Positions 25,674 through 36,693 of a stretch of 64,000 nt of DNA are shown here, piece by piece. Location: contig NZ_NIBG01000003.1 in the NCBI RefSeq assembly GCF_002270055.1, forward strand, positions 62,001-126,000, given 5' to 3'. Below the pieces are notes generated by a model. The model had not been told where the DNA came from, searched no databases, and worked only from the letters and a program-made list of their open reading frames with translations. Position 1 is the stretch's first letter. Every line of letters begins with the position of its first letter. Origin of the DNA: Anaeromicrobium sediminis. GTDB taxonomy: Bacteria > Bacillota > Clostridia > Peptostreptococcales > Thermotaleaceae. A program made the position numbers and the translations under genes.

Positions 25674-27191
25674 ATGGCAGAAGTTAGTAGAAACAATGGA
25701 GATTATCTATTAGAAATGTTGGGAATATCTAAGGAGTTTCCAGGAGTTAAAGCATTAGACAAAGTAAACTTGAGAGTAAGAAAAGGAACAGTCCATGCCT
25801 TAATGGGAGAAAATGGTGCAGGCAAATCAACTTTAATGAAGTGTTTATTTGGTATATATCATAGGGATGAAGGTGAAATTTTACTTGAAGGAAAGAGTGT
25901 AAAGTTTAATTCATCAAGACAAGCACTAGATAATGGTGTATCCATGGTACATCAAGAGCTTAATCAAGTACAAAGTACTAACATAATGGACAATATTTGG
26001 CTAGGACGTTTTCCTAGAAAGGGATTATTCATAGATGAACAAAAAATGTACAATGATACATTAAAAATATTTAAGGACCTAGATATTAACTTAGATCCTC
26101 GTAGAAAGGTAGAGAGTTTACCCGTATCTGAAAGTCAGATGGTAGAAATAGCTAAGGCCGTTTCTTATAACTCTAAAATAATAGTAATGGATGAACCTAC
26201 TTCATCTTTAACGGAAAAGGAAGTTGGCCATTTATTTAAAATCATAAGAGCCTTAAAGGAAAGAGGCGTAGGAATAATATATATTTCTCATAAAATGGAA
26301 GAAATCAAGCAAATTGCAGATGATGTTACTATAATGCGTGATGGTCAATGGATTGCCACTAAAGACGCTAAAACAATCACTACAGACGAAATAATAAATT
26401 TAATGGTTGGACGTGACCTAACTAATCGTTTCCCACCTATGACAAATACTCCAGGTGAAGTAATAATGGAGGTTAAGAACTTAACTGCTACTTATCAACC
26501 TTCAATTCAAGATATATCTTTTGAGCTTAGAAAAGGTGAGATATTAGGTGTGGCAGGTCTTGTGGGAGCTAGAAGAACAGAACTTATAGAATCCATATTT
26601 GGAGCAAGAAATGTAAATGGTGGTTCTATTTACTTACATGGAAAGAAATTAAATAATGAAAATCCCCATGTGGCTATAAAAAATGGTTTTGCATTAGTAA
26701 CAGAAGAGCGTAGAGCAACGGGAATATTCTCTATGCTAGATATTACTTTTAACTCTTTTATAGCTAACATAGATAATTATATAAACAAATTTGGTCTACT
26801 AGACTTTGCTAGGATAGGTAAAGACACTAAGTGGGTTATAGACAGTATGAGGGTTAAGACACCATCTCATAAAACTCATATAAGTTCCCTCTCAGGAGGA
26901 AATCAACAAAAGGTTATTGTTGGTCGTTGGCTACTTACAGAACCTGAAATTCTATTATTGGATGAACCTACTCGTGGTATAGACGTAGGGGCTAAATACG
27001 AAATATATCAATTGATGATTGATCTTGCCAATAAGGGAAAGGGTGTCATGATGGTATCCTCTGAAATGGCAGAATTACTAGGAGTTACAGACAGAATATT
27101 AGTAATGAGTAATGGAAGATTAGCTGGAATAGTAAATACTAAAGACACATCTCAAGAGGAAATATTAAAGCTATCAGCTAAGTATTTATAG
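25674..27191 (+). CDS. mglA: Galactose/methylgalactoside ABC importer ATPase
   Basis: A 505-residue tandem ATPase of the CUT2 group. ATG 25674 follows AAAGGAGG by 7 bases. First domain: Walker [10 protein letters not shown], signature [14 protein letters not shown] and Walker B IIVMDEPT; second domain has a degenerate Walker A (GLVGARRTE) and intact LSGGNQQK with LLLDEPTRG. This asymmetric arrangement is normal for MglA/RbsA. Energises MglC for uptake of the sugar delivered by MglB. Confidence 0.93.
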   Translation: MAEVSRNNGDYLLEMLGISKEFPGVKALDKVNLRVRKGTVHALMGENGAGKSTLMKCLFGIYHRDEGEILLEGKSVKFNSSRQALDNGVSMVHQELNQVQSTNIMDNIWLGRFPRKGLFIDEQKMYNDTLKIFKDLDINLDPRRKVESLPVSESQMVEIAKAVSYNSKIIVMDEPTSSLTEKEVGHLFKIIRALKERGVGIIYISHKMEEIKQIADDVTIMRDGQWIATKDAKTITTDEIINLMVGRDLTNRFPPMTNTPGEVIMEVKNLTATYQPSIQDISFELRKGEILGVAGLVGARRTELIESIFGARNVNGGSIYLHGKKLNNENPHVAIKNGFALVTEERRATGIFSMLDITFNSFIANIDNYINKFGLLDFARIGKDTKWVIDSMRVKTPSHKTHISSLSGGNQQKVIVGRWLLTEPEILLLDEPTRGIDVGAKYEIYQLMIDLANKGKGVMMVSSEMAELLGVTDRILVMSNGRLAGIVNTKDTSQEEILKLSAKYL

Positions 27192-27207
27192 AATAGGAGG
27201 GATAATT

Positions 27208-28254
27208 GTGTCAGCAGTTAATGAAAGCAAAGGGACATTTAAGAAAGAAAATGTGCTAAATTGGATGATGAATAATGCCATAGTTTTAGTTCTTATTGGT
27301 CTTTTAATAATTATAGTATCAGTTGAACCAGACTTTATATCCTTAAGAAACTTTAGAAATATATTATCACAAGCATCTACTCGTATCATCATGGCCCTTG
27401 GTGTTGGTGGTATTATCGTGGCAAAGGGAACCGACTTATCACTTGGTCGTCAAGTAGGTCTTGCAGCAGTTATTTCTGCTTCTTTATTGCAAGCATCAGA
27501 TTATGCATATAAAATGTATCCCAATTTACCAGAATTAAATTTATTTATGATGTTTATGATAATAGTACTTGTTATGGTAATAACGGGATTTATTGGATTA
27601 ACAAATGGATTTGTAGTAGCTAAATTAAAGGTAGACCCTTTCATTGCCACATTGGGAATGATGGTAATAGTATATGGTGTAAACTCCATATATTTTGATA
27701 GACCACCTTATGGGGCTCAGCCTATTGGAGGTTTAGATCCTAGATTTACAAAGTTTGCTCAAGGAGCATTTAAGATTGCTGGATTTAAGATTCCATTCCT
27801 TGTAATATATGCAGCTATAGTTACTTTTGTTGTTTGGGTATTATGGAATAAAACTAAGTTTGGTAAAAACATATTTGCCATTGGTGGAAACCAAGAAGCA
27901 GCCATAGTATCTGGTGTAAATGTAGTTAAGTACTTATTATTAGTTTATATGTTAGGTGGAATATTATATGGACTAGGTGGAACACTAGAGGCTGCACGTA
28001 TAGGTACTGCAACTAACAACACGGGTAATATGTACGAACTGGACGCCATATCTGCATGTATCGTGGGAGGACTTTCCTTCTCGGGTGGTATAGGTACTGT
28101 AGGTGGAATTGTTACAGGGGTATTAATATTCCAAGTAATCGCCTATGGATTATCGTTCATAGGAGTAAATCCATACTTACAATTTATAATTAAAGGTTTA
28201 ATAATTATTACAGCCGTAGCAATAGATTCTAGAAAATATATTAAGAGAAAATAA
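27208..28254 (+). CDS. mglC: Galactose/methylgalactoside ABC importer permease
   Basis: A 348-residue CUT2 permease (BPD-type 2) with about ten hydrophobic segments. Contains KGTDLSLGRQVGLAAVISA, PFIATLGMMVIVYG, FAIGGNQEAA and GIGTVGG, as in MglC. GTG start with AGGAGGG 7 bases upstream. Likely co-expressed with mglBA; a strong terminator at 28261 separates it from the GH42 gene, although partial read-through may occur. Confidence 0.92.
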   Translation: MSAVNESKGTFKKENVLNWMMNNAIVLVLIGLLIIIVSVEPDFISLRNFRNILSQASTRIIMALGVGGIIVAKGTDLSLGRQVGLAAVISASLLQASDYAYKMYPNLPELNLFMMFMIIVLVMVITGFIGLTNGFVVAKLKVDPFIATLGMMVIVYGVNSIYFDRPPYGAQPIGGLDPRFTKFAQGAFKIAGFKIPFLVIYAAIVTFVVWVLWNKTKFGKNIFAIGGNQEAAIVSGVNVVKYLLLVYMLGGILYGLGGTLEAARIGTATNNTGNMYELDAISACIVGGLSFSGGIGTVGGIVTGVLIFQVIAYGLSFIGVNPYLQFIIKGLIIITAVAIDSRKYIKRK

Positions 28255-28260
28255 TTTCAC

Positions 28261-28297
28261 AAAAAGGGGTAGTTTAATAATTAACTACCCCTTTTTT
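28261..28297 (+). terminator. Terminator of the mgl operon
   Basis: AAAAAGGGGTAGTT (28261-28274) pairs with AACTACCCCTTTTT (28283-28296). Confidence 0.88.
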
Positions 28298-28338
28298 AAA
28301 ACACATAGATAAACCGTAATTATGTGGGAGGTCACCGT

Positions 28339-30288
28339 ATGTACTTAGGAGTAGATTATTATCCAGAACATTGGGATACTAGTATGATAGATGAAGATTT
28401 GACACGTATAAAGGAAATGGGTTCTAATATTATTAGGATAGGAGAGTTTGCATGGCACCTGATGGAGAAGAGGGAAGGGGAGTATGATTTTTCATATTTT
28501 GATATGGTCATAAAAAAGGCTAAGGAATATGATTTGAAAATCATGTTTGGAACTCCAACGGCTACCTTTCCAGCTTGGCTTGCTAAAAAACATCCATCCA
28601 TATTGTCTAAAGATGAGTTAGGGCATACTAGGGTCTTTGGAGGAAGAAGGCAATATTGTTTTAATTCTAAAGAATATATGAAGTATACAAAGATAATAGT
28701 AGAGAAATTAGTTAGCCACTATAAAAATGAAGAATCCATAATAAGCTGGCAAGTGGATAATGAATTTGGTCATGAAGGTAGCGATATGTGCTATTGTGAC
28801 CAATGTGAAGAAAAATTTATAGAGTATTTAAAGGATAAATATGAGATTATAGATAAATTTAATGAAGTATGCGGAACTATATTTTGGGGTCAAACTTATA
28901 ATGACTTTAGTGAAATTCCATTACCAAAACCTACTATTACTACCCATAACCCCACTCTAAAGTTAGAACATGCTAGATTTAGGTCCTATTCCATAAACAA
29001 ATTTGGAAAGGAACAAATAGAACATATAAGAAAATTCAAAGGAGAGAAACAAGAAATTACCCATAATTTCTTTGGAGGCTTCTTTGATAGGGCTTACGAT
29101 CAAAATGTATTATCAGAAGATTTGGATTTTGTATCCTATGATAATTATCCCGTATGGGGAGGGTTAGAAAAGCCCATAGAAAGTCATCATATAGCCATGA
29201 CTTTAGATTATATAAGGGGACTTAAGAATGAAAATTACTGGATAGTAGAAGAAATAATGGGAGCACAAGGCCACGATTTCATAGGATATTTACCACGACC
29301 TAATCAAGCTAAAATGTGGGCTTACCAAGCTATGGCCCATGGTTGTAAAAACATGTTATTCTTTAGATGGCGTGGAATGACTAGGGGAGCTGAACAGTTT
29401 TGCTTAGGGATAATAGATCAACATAACGAAAAGGGACGAAAATATGAGGAAGTAAAATCTTTTATGACTCATATTAAAGGACATGAAGAACTAGTTAAAA
29501 GTCCAATAAAAGCCCAAGTAGCCCTATTATATGATTTTGATAATATTTGGTCATGGAATTATCAAAGACAATCTAGTGAATTTAATTTTACTAAGGAAGT
29601 ATTAAGACTATACAAGCCCTTTTATGACTTAAATACTAATATGGATGTAATAAGTATTAAAAAATCCTTTAAAGGGTATAAAGTATTAGTAGTGCCAGTC
29701 ATGTCCATAATAGATGAAGAATTAGCAAAGAAATTTGAAAATTTTGTAAAAGACGGAGGATCAATAGTATTCTCCTTTAGGTCAGGAATCAAAGATAGGA
29801 ATAATAATCTTAATTTTAAAAATCCATTTCCTAGTCATATAAGGCAGATGACAGGGATTAAAATTGAAGAATCAGAATCCTTAGGCCAAGGTGGCACAGT
29901 TGAAATAATAGGAATGGGTGAGTATAATGGGAAAAAGGGAAAATGTGAAGTTTGGCGTGATTTAATAAGCCTTGAGGGAGCTAAAGAGTTATATAGATAT
30001 GATGATAAATTTTATAATACTAAATCTTGTATTACTGAAAATGAATATGAATCGGGAAAAGTATATTATGTCGGTGCAGGGGTAGATAATAGTACTATAG
30101 GGCAGGTGGTAGAAAAAATAGTAATTGAAAATAATATTGAACATATTAAATCTCAAGAAGGCTTAGAAGTATATATGAGACATTTGAATGATGAAAGATG
30201 GTTCTTTATAACTAATCATACGGATGAGGAATTAGATTATAATAATACTATTATAGAGCCTTATGAGAGTAAAATTATAAAGGGATAG
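28339..30288 (+). CDS. Beta-galactosidase, glycoside hydrolase family 42
   Basis: A 649-residue intracellular enzyme without signal peptide. ATG 28339 follows GGGAGGT. It begins YLGVDYYPEHWD, the usual GH42 start, and carries acid/base Glu142 in DNEFG, nucleophile candidate Glu304 in WIVEE, and the CYCDQCEEKF Cys cluster that binds zinc in several GH42 enzymes. The C-terminal ~250 residues form the glutamine-amidotransferase-like trimerisation domain. It should cleave beta-galactosides after import, feeding galactose metabolism together with the mgl transporter upstream; exact substrate unknown. Confidence 0.92.
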   Translation: MYLGVDYYPEHWDTSMIDEDLTRIKEMGSNIIRIGEFAWHLMEKREGEYDFSYFDMVIKKAKEYDLKIMFGTPTATFPAWLAKKHPSILSKDELGHTRVFGGRRQYCFNSKEYMKYTKIIVEKLVSHYKNEESIISWQVDNEFGHEGSDMCYCDQCEEKFIEYLKDKYEIIDKFNEVCGTIFWGQTYNDFSEIPLPKPTITTHNPTLKLEHARFRSYSINKFGKEQIEHIRKFKGEKQEITHNFFGGFFDRAYDQNVLSEDLDFVSYDNYPVWGGLEKPIESHHIAMTLDYIRGLKNENYWIVEEIMGAQGHDFIGYLPRPNQAKMWAYQAMAHGCKNMLFFRWRGMTRGAEQFCLGIIDQHNEKGRKYEEVKSFMTHIKGHEELVKSPIKAQVALLYDFDNIWSWNYQRQSSEFNFTKEVLRLYKPFYDLNTNMDVISIKKSFKGYKVLVVPVMSIIDEELAKKFENFVKDGGSIVFSFRSGIKDRNNNLNFKNPFPSHIRQMTGIKIEESESLGQGGTVEIIGMGEYNGKKGKCEVWRDLISLEGAKELYRYDDKFYNTKSCITENEYESGKVYYVGAGVDNSTIGQVVEKIVIENNIEHIKSQEGLEVYMRHLNDERWFFITNHTDEELDYNNTIIEPYESKIIKG

Positions 30289-30300
30289 ACTATAATATAA

Positions 30301-31335
<1,035 letters not shown>

Positions 31336-31345
31336 ATCATATAAA

Positions 31346-31408
31346 GTTTAGCAGCTAGAAATTAGTACTTTAAAATAAAATTTTAGTACTAATTTCTAGC
31401 TGCTAAAC
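31346..31408. terminator. Bidirectional terminator, 24-bp stem
   Basis: 31346-31369 is complementary to 31385-31408 over 24 bases around a 15-base AT loop, between the convergent lacI-type and MCP genes. Confidence 0.88.
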
Positions 31409-31414
31409 TATTTA

Positions 31415-32245
31415 TTAAAGCTCTTTAGCTAAATCAGCTAAGAGTCCAGTAGTTTTATTTAATTCTTCTACGGCAGTAACTATTTGTTTAGTAGTTTCTG
31501 CTTGAGCCTTAGTAATATGATTAGTGTCATCAATGGAAGTGGTAACTTCATTAACAGAAGTTTTTATGTTTTCTAATATGGTAGTAATATTACTTACAGC
31601 ACTTTTAGTTTCATCAGAAAGTTTTCTAATCTCTTCGGCTACTACAGAAAAACCCCTACCTAATTCTCCAGCACGAGCTGCTTCTATGGCTGCATTTAAT
31701 CCTAACATATTAGTTTGGTCTGAAATCTTTTTTATGTATTTTAATATATCATCTGTTTTATCAACTTCTTTTCTAGCATCACTATTTTTTGTAGAAATTT
31801 CATCAGTAGCAGATGAAATCTTTATGGCACCACTTGAGACTTCATCTATATTAGTGGTGATTTCATTTAGGGCATGGGCCACATTTTGTGACAATTCATT
31901 TAAAGTATTTTGCTTTTTTAAGCTCTTTCCTATTCCTATAGTACCAATACATTGTCCATGGTCATCTCTAATAGGAATTACAATTCCTTTAAATGGAACA
32001 CCAAAGGCTTCCTTAGGAACTATTCTGGTGACCTTTTTATTATTAGTTACACATTCATACATCATAGTCCCTCTTGCTAATAGAGAACCTTCCTTATCAT
32101 CTATATCCAATTCATCTCCAGGTATATATTTTAAAATCTTTTCTCTATCTGAGAGGGAAAAGAATGCATCCTCATCTACAATATCTTTAATATACTCTCC
32201 TACTTTCAACAACGAATCAAAAAAGTCAATTTCACTATAGCCCAA
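31415..32245 (-). CDS. Soluble methyl-accepting chemotaxis-type protein
   Basis: A 276-residue cytoplasmic receptor with no membrane segment. Residues ~1-110 form a PAS/Cache-like sensory domain ([21 protein letters not shown]), and ~120-276 a short MCP signalling hairpin with the invariant tip [16 protein letters not shown] then GRGF. It should modulate CheA through CheW in response to an intracellular signal. The start is TTG ending at 32245, with AAGGAGGAG 5-6 bases upstream. A weak CodY-like box lies near 32336. Neighbouring sugar genes hint at a nutrient link, but this is speculative. Confidence 0.88.
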   Translation of the reverse strand: MGYSEIDFFDSLLKVGEYIKDIVDEDAFFSLSDREKILKYIPGDELDIDDKEGSLLARGTMMYECVTNNKKVTRIVPKEAFGVPFKGIVIPIRDDHGQCIGTIGIGKSLKKQNTLNELSQNVAHALNEITTNIDEVSSGAIKISSATDEISTKNSDARKEVDKTDDILKYIKKISDQTNMLGLNAAIEAARAGELGRGFSVVAEEIRKLSDETKSAVSNITTILENIKTSVNEVTTSIDDTNHITKAQAETTKQIVTAVEELNKTTGLLADLAKEL

Positions 32246-32534
32246 AATATTCTCCTCCTTTGTATGGGAATTTCTAGTATATAATTTATATTATTGCTGT
32301 TTATATTATATAATAATTGACTTCGAATAACAAAAAATTCTAAAAAATCAGACAAGAGAACAACATTATAAGAGTTCTTTCACATATAAGAAGAAAATTG
32401 TGAAAGGTGCATATAGAAATGATTTATAGGAAAATAAAAAATTATAAAAAAAAATTAAAAGACTAGACAGTAGACAAATACATGTATAGACAAGCTGTTG
32501 TTGAAGTTTGATTATACAGAAAATTGAAAATAGG

Positions 32535-32582
32535 TTGAAAGAAATAAAATGAAATGATATAATTCAGTTGTAAACGTTTACA
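32535..32582 (+). promoter_or_regulatory. lacI-type promoter and operator of the GH65 locus
   Basis: TTGAAA (32535-32540), 17-base spacer, TATAAT (32558-32563), then a perfect 14-bp palindrome TGTAAACGTTTACA (32569-32582) over the expected start site. A near-identical site, TGTAAACGATTACA, lies at 33603-33616 before the permease genes. The preceding 32246-32534 stretch is AT-rich and shows nothing else firm. Confidence 0.82.
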
Positions 32583-32596
32583 TGAAAGGAGTCATT

Positions 32597-33586
32597 ATGG
32601 CAATAAGTATAAAAGACGTTGCAAAAATGGCTGAAGTATCAGTGGCAACTGTATCAAGAGTTCTTAACAAAAATACTAATGTAAAAGAAGAAACAGAAAA
32701 AAGAGTACTTGATGCAATTGAAAAGACTGGATATAAGCCTAATGCAATTGCTAGAAGTTTAAAAGTAAAGAATACTAGAACAATCGGAATAATGATACCA
32801 GACATTTCTAGTAACTTTTTTCCTGAGGTAGTACGAGGAATAGAAGATGTGGCTAATGAATTTAATTATAATATAATATTATGTAATACGGATTTAGACA
32901 GAGAAAAGGAATCTAAGTATTTAGATATTTTAGTTGAAAAGCAAGTGGATGGAATTATATATATGAGTAATACATTTACAGATCAATTAGCTGAGAAAGT
33001 GAAAAAGATGGGAATAGAAATAGTATTAATATCTACAGATTATAAGGATTTACCATCTATAACTATAGACAATGTTAAAGCATCTAAGGATGCAGTAGAT
33101 TACTTAATAGAAAAGGGTTATGAAAATATTGCCTTAATAGGAGGTCAAATGACGGACCCTAATGCAGGTCTTCCAAGATACAATGGATATATAAATGCCA
33201 TGTCTCATGCAGGAAAGACTATAAATAAAGATTTCATTGTGGAAGGAAACTATAAATTTGAAAGTGGCTACACTGGCATGAAAAAATTACTTGAATTAGA
33301 AAAAAAACCTGATGCTGTTTTCACTGTTAGTGATGAGATGGCAGTAGGTATAATAAGAGCAGTTTTAGAATCTGGCTACAAAGTTCCTAAGGATATGGCC
33401 GTAATAGGCTTTGATAATACAAATATGGCTAAAATGACATATCCATCCCTTACTACCCTATCTCAACCCCTATATGAAATGGGTGCAGTAGGAATGAGAC
33501 TTTTAACTAAGCTGCTAAATAAAGAAGAAGTAGAAAATCATAAGATAGTATTAGAACATGAGTTAATAAAAAGAGAGAGTGCGTAA
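32597..33586 (+). CDS. LacI-family regulator of the GH65 disaccharide locus
   Basis: A 329-residue repressor. ATG 32597 is selected because AAAGGAG lies 5 bases upstream; an ATG at 32582 precedes the RBS. HTH: MAISIKDVAKMAEVSVATVSRVL with the hinge NAIARSLKVKNTRTIGIMIP. The sugar domain is complete. The operator TGTAAACGTTTACA covers its own promoter and a second copy precedes malF-like, so it probably represses itself and the operon and releases on binding the imported sugar. Confidence 0.92.
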   Translation: MAISIKDVAKMAEVSVATVSRVLNKNTNVKEETEKRVLDAIEKTGYKPNAIARSLKVKNTRTIGIMIPDISSNFFPEVVRGIEDVANEFNYNIILCNTDLDREKESKYLDILVEKQVDGIIYMSNTFTDQLAEKVKKMGIEIVLISTDYKDLPSITIDNVKASKDAVDYLIEKGYENIALIGGQMTDPNAGLPRYNGYINAMSHAGKTINKDFIVEGNYKFESGYTGMKKLLELEKKPDAVFTVSDEMAVGIIRAVLESGYKVPKDMAVIGFDNTNMAKMTYPSLTTLSQPLYEMGAVGMRLLTKLLNKEEVENHKIVLEHELIKRESA

Positions 33587-33602
33587 AAATTTTTAATATG
33601 AA

Positions 33603-33616
33603 TGTAAACGATTACA
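33603..33616 (+). promoter_or_regulatory. Second operator of the GH65-locus LacI regulator
   Basis: TGTAAACGATTACA, 12 bases before the permease start codon, matches the palindrome at 32569-32582 at 13 of 14 positions. No separate promoter is evident, so it may act as a roadblock or internal operator. Confidence 0.72.
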
Positions 33617-33628
33617 AGAGGTGATTAT

Positions 33629-34519
33629 ATGGGCAAATTTCTAAAGAAATATTGTTTTGAAATAATTTTAATTTTACCTTTAACCCTTTATATTATGTAC
33701 TTTACATTAGTACCTGTGCTAGAGACCATAAGACTTGGTTTTTTAGATGGAGCTACTAATGAATTTAGTTTATCTAATTATAATTATCTATTTGGAAGAG
33801 ACGACTTTAGGAAAGCGTTTTTCAATACGGTAGTTATAGCATTATTAGGGTTAATAGCTCAATTGACAGTAGGACTAACTTTGGCTTTAATGCTAAAAAG
33901 AGCATTTAAAGGAAAGGGAATATTTAGAGCATTAATATTAACACCAATGGGTATCCCAACCATAGTATCAGGTGTGGCTTTACTTTATATATTTGATACA
34001 CAAGGATATTTCAATGAAGTTTTATATAGAGGTAGTGAAGCCTTAAAGTATTTAGGACTTATATCAGAAACTTATAGATTTATACCAATAGATTGGGCTG
34101 AGGGAGGTATGAGAACTATACTTTTAGTAGTATTTGGAGATATGTGGAAGGTAACTCCAATAGTTACATTACTTCTATTAGCAGGTCTAGAGTCTATACC
34201 GGGTACCGTATATGAAGCGGCTAGAATTGACGGAGCCTCCATGTGGCAAACCTTTACAAATATAACACTGCCCCTACTTAAACCAGCCATTACAATGACT
34301 GTAGTGTTAAGGGCTGTAGATTTATTTAGGATATTTGAGTTACCAATGATTTTAGCAAGAAAGAGTACTCCTGTTCTTGCAACATTTGCCTTTGAAGAAT
34401 ATAGGGTTTATAACAATCCAAATGTATCAGGAGCAGCATCTACTATCCTACTAGTAATCATATTTACATTCATATTATTATATCTAAAGTATGTAGATAA
34501 AGGGGAGGGGTTAGCCTAG
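33629..34519 (+). CDS. Sugar ABC transporter permease, MalF/UgpA type
   Basis: A 296-residue CUT1 permease with six hydrophobic helices: PLTLYIMYFTLVPVLETIRLG at the first, and the EAA loop YEAARIDGASMWQTFTNITLPLLKP. AGGTG precedes the ATG. Its stop overlaps the GTG start of the next permease by one base, so the two are translationally coupled and form one channel. Substrate is most likely an alpha-linked disaccharide because a GH65 phosphorylase follows. Confidence 0.91.
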   Translation: MGKFLKKYCFEIILILPLTLYIMYFTLVPVLETIRLGFLDGATNEFSLSNYNYLFGRDDFRKAFFNTVVIALLGLIAQLTVGLTLALMLKRAFKGKGIFRALILTPMGIPTIVSGVALLYIFDTQGYFNEVLYRGSEALKYLGLISETYRFIPIDWAEGGMRTILLVVFGDMWKVTPIVTLLLLAGLESIPGTVYEAARIDGASMWQTFTNITLPLLKPAITMTVVLRAVDLFRIFELPMILARKSTPVLATFAFEEYRVYNNPNVSGAASTILLVIIFTFILLYLKYVDKGEGLA

Positions 34520-35352
34520 TGAACGAAATTAAAAAGGATAAGTTTGGGACGGTTGTAAATAAAATTTCCTTTCCGCTGTTAATATTATTTACAATTGCCA
34601 CTTTGATACCAATCTATATATTGATTAAAGTATCTATAAGTAAACCGGCAGATGTGTTAACACAACACCCTACATTCTTAATACATAACTTTACGACTAA
34701 GCATTGGAGTAAGGTATTGGCATCGGGTAAGTTATGGCCTGCATTCAATAGGTCATTTACAGTTGCTTCCTTTACGGCACTATTTGCCATTATAATTGCA
34801 ACACCAGCATCTTACGTTATATCTAGATTAGATAAAAAAGTTAAATATGTGGTTATATTAAGCTTATTCTTTACAAGAATGTTCCCAAATGTGGGAATTG
34901 CATTACCCATATCTGTAAAGTTTATAAAGTGGAACTTAATAGATTCAAATCTTGGTTTAGTATTGGCCCATTTAATTGAGCAGCTACCATTTATAACTTG
35001 GATTTTAGTAGGTACCTTTGAAACAATCCCTGTTGATCTTGAAAAAAGTGCAATGATAGATGGTGCTTCTAGAATCAGAGCTTTAATTAGCATAGTTATA
35101 CCTATTGCGACGCCTGGTATAGCGGTGGCTGCTTTATATGTATGGTTAAATTCATGGAATGAATTTACCTACGCATTATATTTATCATTATCAGAGAATA
35201 CTCTACCTCTACAAGTATATTACTACATTAATAGGGGAGGATTCTTCCAAACTGCTACTTATGCCACAATACTTGCTATACCAGTGGCATTAATAACATA
35301 TGCACTACAGAAACATCTGAAGTCAGATAGTTTAGGTGGGGCTATAAAATAA
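34519..35352 (+). CDS. Sugar ABC transporter permease, MalG/UgpE type
   Basis: A 277-residue partner permease. GTG start overlapping the preceding stop codon. EAA loop: LEKSAMIDGASRIRALISIVIPIATPG; the C-terminus has the usual WNEFTYAL segment. Pairs with the upstream MalF-type protein and uses the MsmK-like ATPase encoded at 39698. Confidence 0.91.
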   Translation: MNEIKKDKFGTVVNKISFPLLILFTIATLIPIYILIKVSISKPADVLTQHPTFLIHNFTTKHWSKVLASGKLWPAFNRSFTVASFTALFAIIIATPASYVISRLDKKVKYVVILSLFFTRMFPNVGIALPISVKFIKWNLIDSNLGLVLAHLIEQLPFITWILVGTFETIPVDLEKSAMIDGASRIRALISIVIPIATPGIAVAALYVWLNSWNEFTYALYLSLSENTLPLQVYYYINRGGFFQTATYATILAIPVALITYALQKHLKSDSLGGAIK

Positions 35353-35372
35353 AAATAATTAGGAGGATTAAT

Positions 35373-36614
35373 ATGAAAAGCTTTAAAAAGGTTGTATCAT
35401 TATTCCTTATTTCAGCTCTTGCACTTGGAGCTTTTGCCGGTTGCGGAAGCAAAGAAGCTGCAAAGGAAGAAGTGAAAGAAGAGGCAAAGGTTTTAAGAGT
35501 TAGTATGGCACTTGGTGAATCTGAGTGGGAAGTAATGAAGGAAAAAGTATTTCCAAAATTTGAAGAGGCTAATAATGTAAAGATTGAGCCACTACAAATT
35601 GAGCCTACAGACTTAATTACTAAGTTAGAGGCTATGAAGGAAGCAGACAAAATGGAAATAGACATTATTACACAAGACAATATGGCTTTAGCTCAACTTG
35701 TGGATAAGGGTCTAGTTGAAGATTTAAGTGAGTATAGAGAACTAATACCAGCAGAAATTATTCCATCATTAGTACCAGTTGGAGAATTTAGTGACAAATT
35801 ATTCTTTATGCCTTATAGACCAAATGTGGAAATTAACTTATACAATGAGAATAAATTTAATGAATATGGACTTAAGCCTCCTACTAACTGGGATGAACTT
35901 TTAGAAGTGGCTAAGACTTTAAAGGAAAAAGAAGGTTTAGGAAGAGTTGCTATTAAAGGTACATTAGATGCAAATACTACTGTACAATTATTCGAGTTTA
36001 TTAGACAGGCAGGAGGAGACCCTCTAGTACTTAATGACGAAGGATCTGTAAAAGCTTATACATTCTTACAAGAATTATATAAATACTTATCTCCAGACAC
36101 TAAGAAAGCTGACTGGAATACTATGAACAAGTACTTAGCAACTGAATCAGTATACTATGGAGCTAACTGGCCATTTGCTGTAAATGTAATTGTTAAGGAT
36201 GGAGAAAAGGAAGAAATTAAACCAGCTATGTCTTTCACAGGACCAGTTAAGAAGTCTAGAGTATTAGGTGGAGAAGTTATTGGTATACCAGTAGGATCTC
36301 AAAATAAGGAATTAGCCTTTGAATTTATGAAGTATTTAATGAGTAAAGAAACTCAAGAAATATTGGTATCTGAAATGGGATGGCCAGCTGCTAGAACTGA
36401 TGCTTATGGTGAAGTTGAAGAGTGGCAACAACCATACTTTGCAGCGGTTAATGAAGCTATTCAAGTGGCAGAAGCTAGACCAAATGTTGTTTACTGGGAT
36501 GTGGTAGATAAGGCCTTAAATGATGCTTTAAGAGAAATTGCTATTGAAGGTAAGGACGTAAAAGAAACACTAGACAAATATGCAGCAATTATAGAAGAAG
36601 CTAAGAACAAGTAA
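35373..36614 (+). CDS. Sugar ABC transporter binding lipoprotein, family 1
   Basis: A 413-residue extracellular solute-binding protein. Signal and lipobox LGAFAGC give a lipoprotein; AGGAGG lies 6 bases before the ATG. The mature protein has the family-1 layout (LRVSMALGESEWEVMKEKVF at the start, a LYNENKFNEYGLKPPTNWDEL block and a C-terminal GWPAAR). Its ligand is likely the disaccharide consumed by GH65. Gene order permease-permease-binding protein is less common than binding protein first. A terminator-like hairpin follows. Confidence 0.9.
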   Translation: MKSFKKVVSLFLISALALGAFAGCGSKEAAKEEVKEEAKVLRVSMALGESEWEVMKEKVFPKFEEANNVKIEPLQIEPTDLITKLEAMKEADKMEIDIITQDNMALAQLVDKGLVEDLSEYRELIPAEIIPSLVPVGEFSDKLFFMPYRPNVEINLYNENKFNEYGLKPPTNWDELLEVAKTLKEKEGLGRVAIKGTLDANTTVQLFEFIRQAGGDPLVLNDEGSVKAYTFLQELYKYLSPDTKKADWNTMNKYLATESVYYGANWPFAVNVIVKDGEKEEIKPAMSFTGPVKKSRVLGGEVIGIPVGSQNKELAFEFMKYLMSKETQEILVSEMGWPAARTDAYGEVEEWQQPYFAAVNEAIQVAEARPNVVYWDVVDKALNDALREIAIEGKDVKETLDKYAAIIEEAKNK

Positions 36615-36620
36615 AGTATA

Positions 36621-36655
36621 GTGGGACATATGAAAAAACATATGTCCCACAAAAT
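36621..36655 (+). terminator. Hairpin between binding protein and GH65 gene
   Basis: GTGGGACATATG (36621-36632) pairs with CATATGTCCCAC (36639-36650), followed by AAAATTT rather than T-run; probably an intra-operon stabiliser or attenuator. Confidence 0.7.
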
Positions 36656-36693
36656 TTATGAGATTATATATCTTTTACAAGGAGCGATAAGTT

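Noticed and set aside
31524-32240. Long open frame (238 codons) on the + strand inside the MCP gene
   Set aside because: It is the antisense shadow of the chemotaxis protein gene; no RBS and composition is that of a complement of a helical repeat protein.
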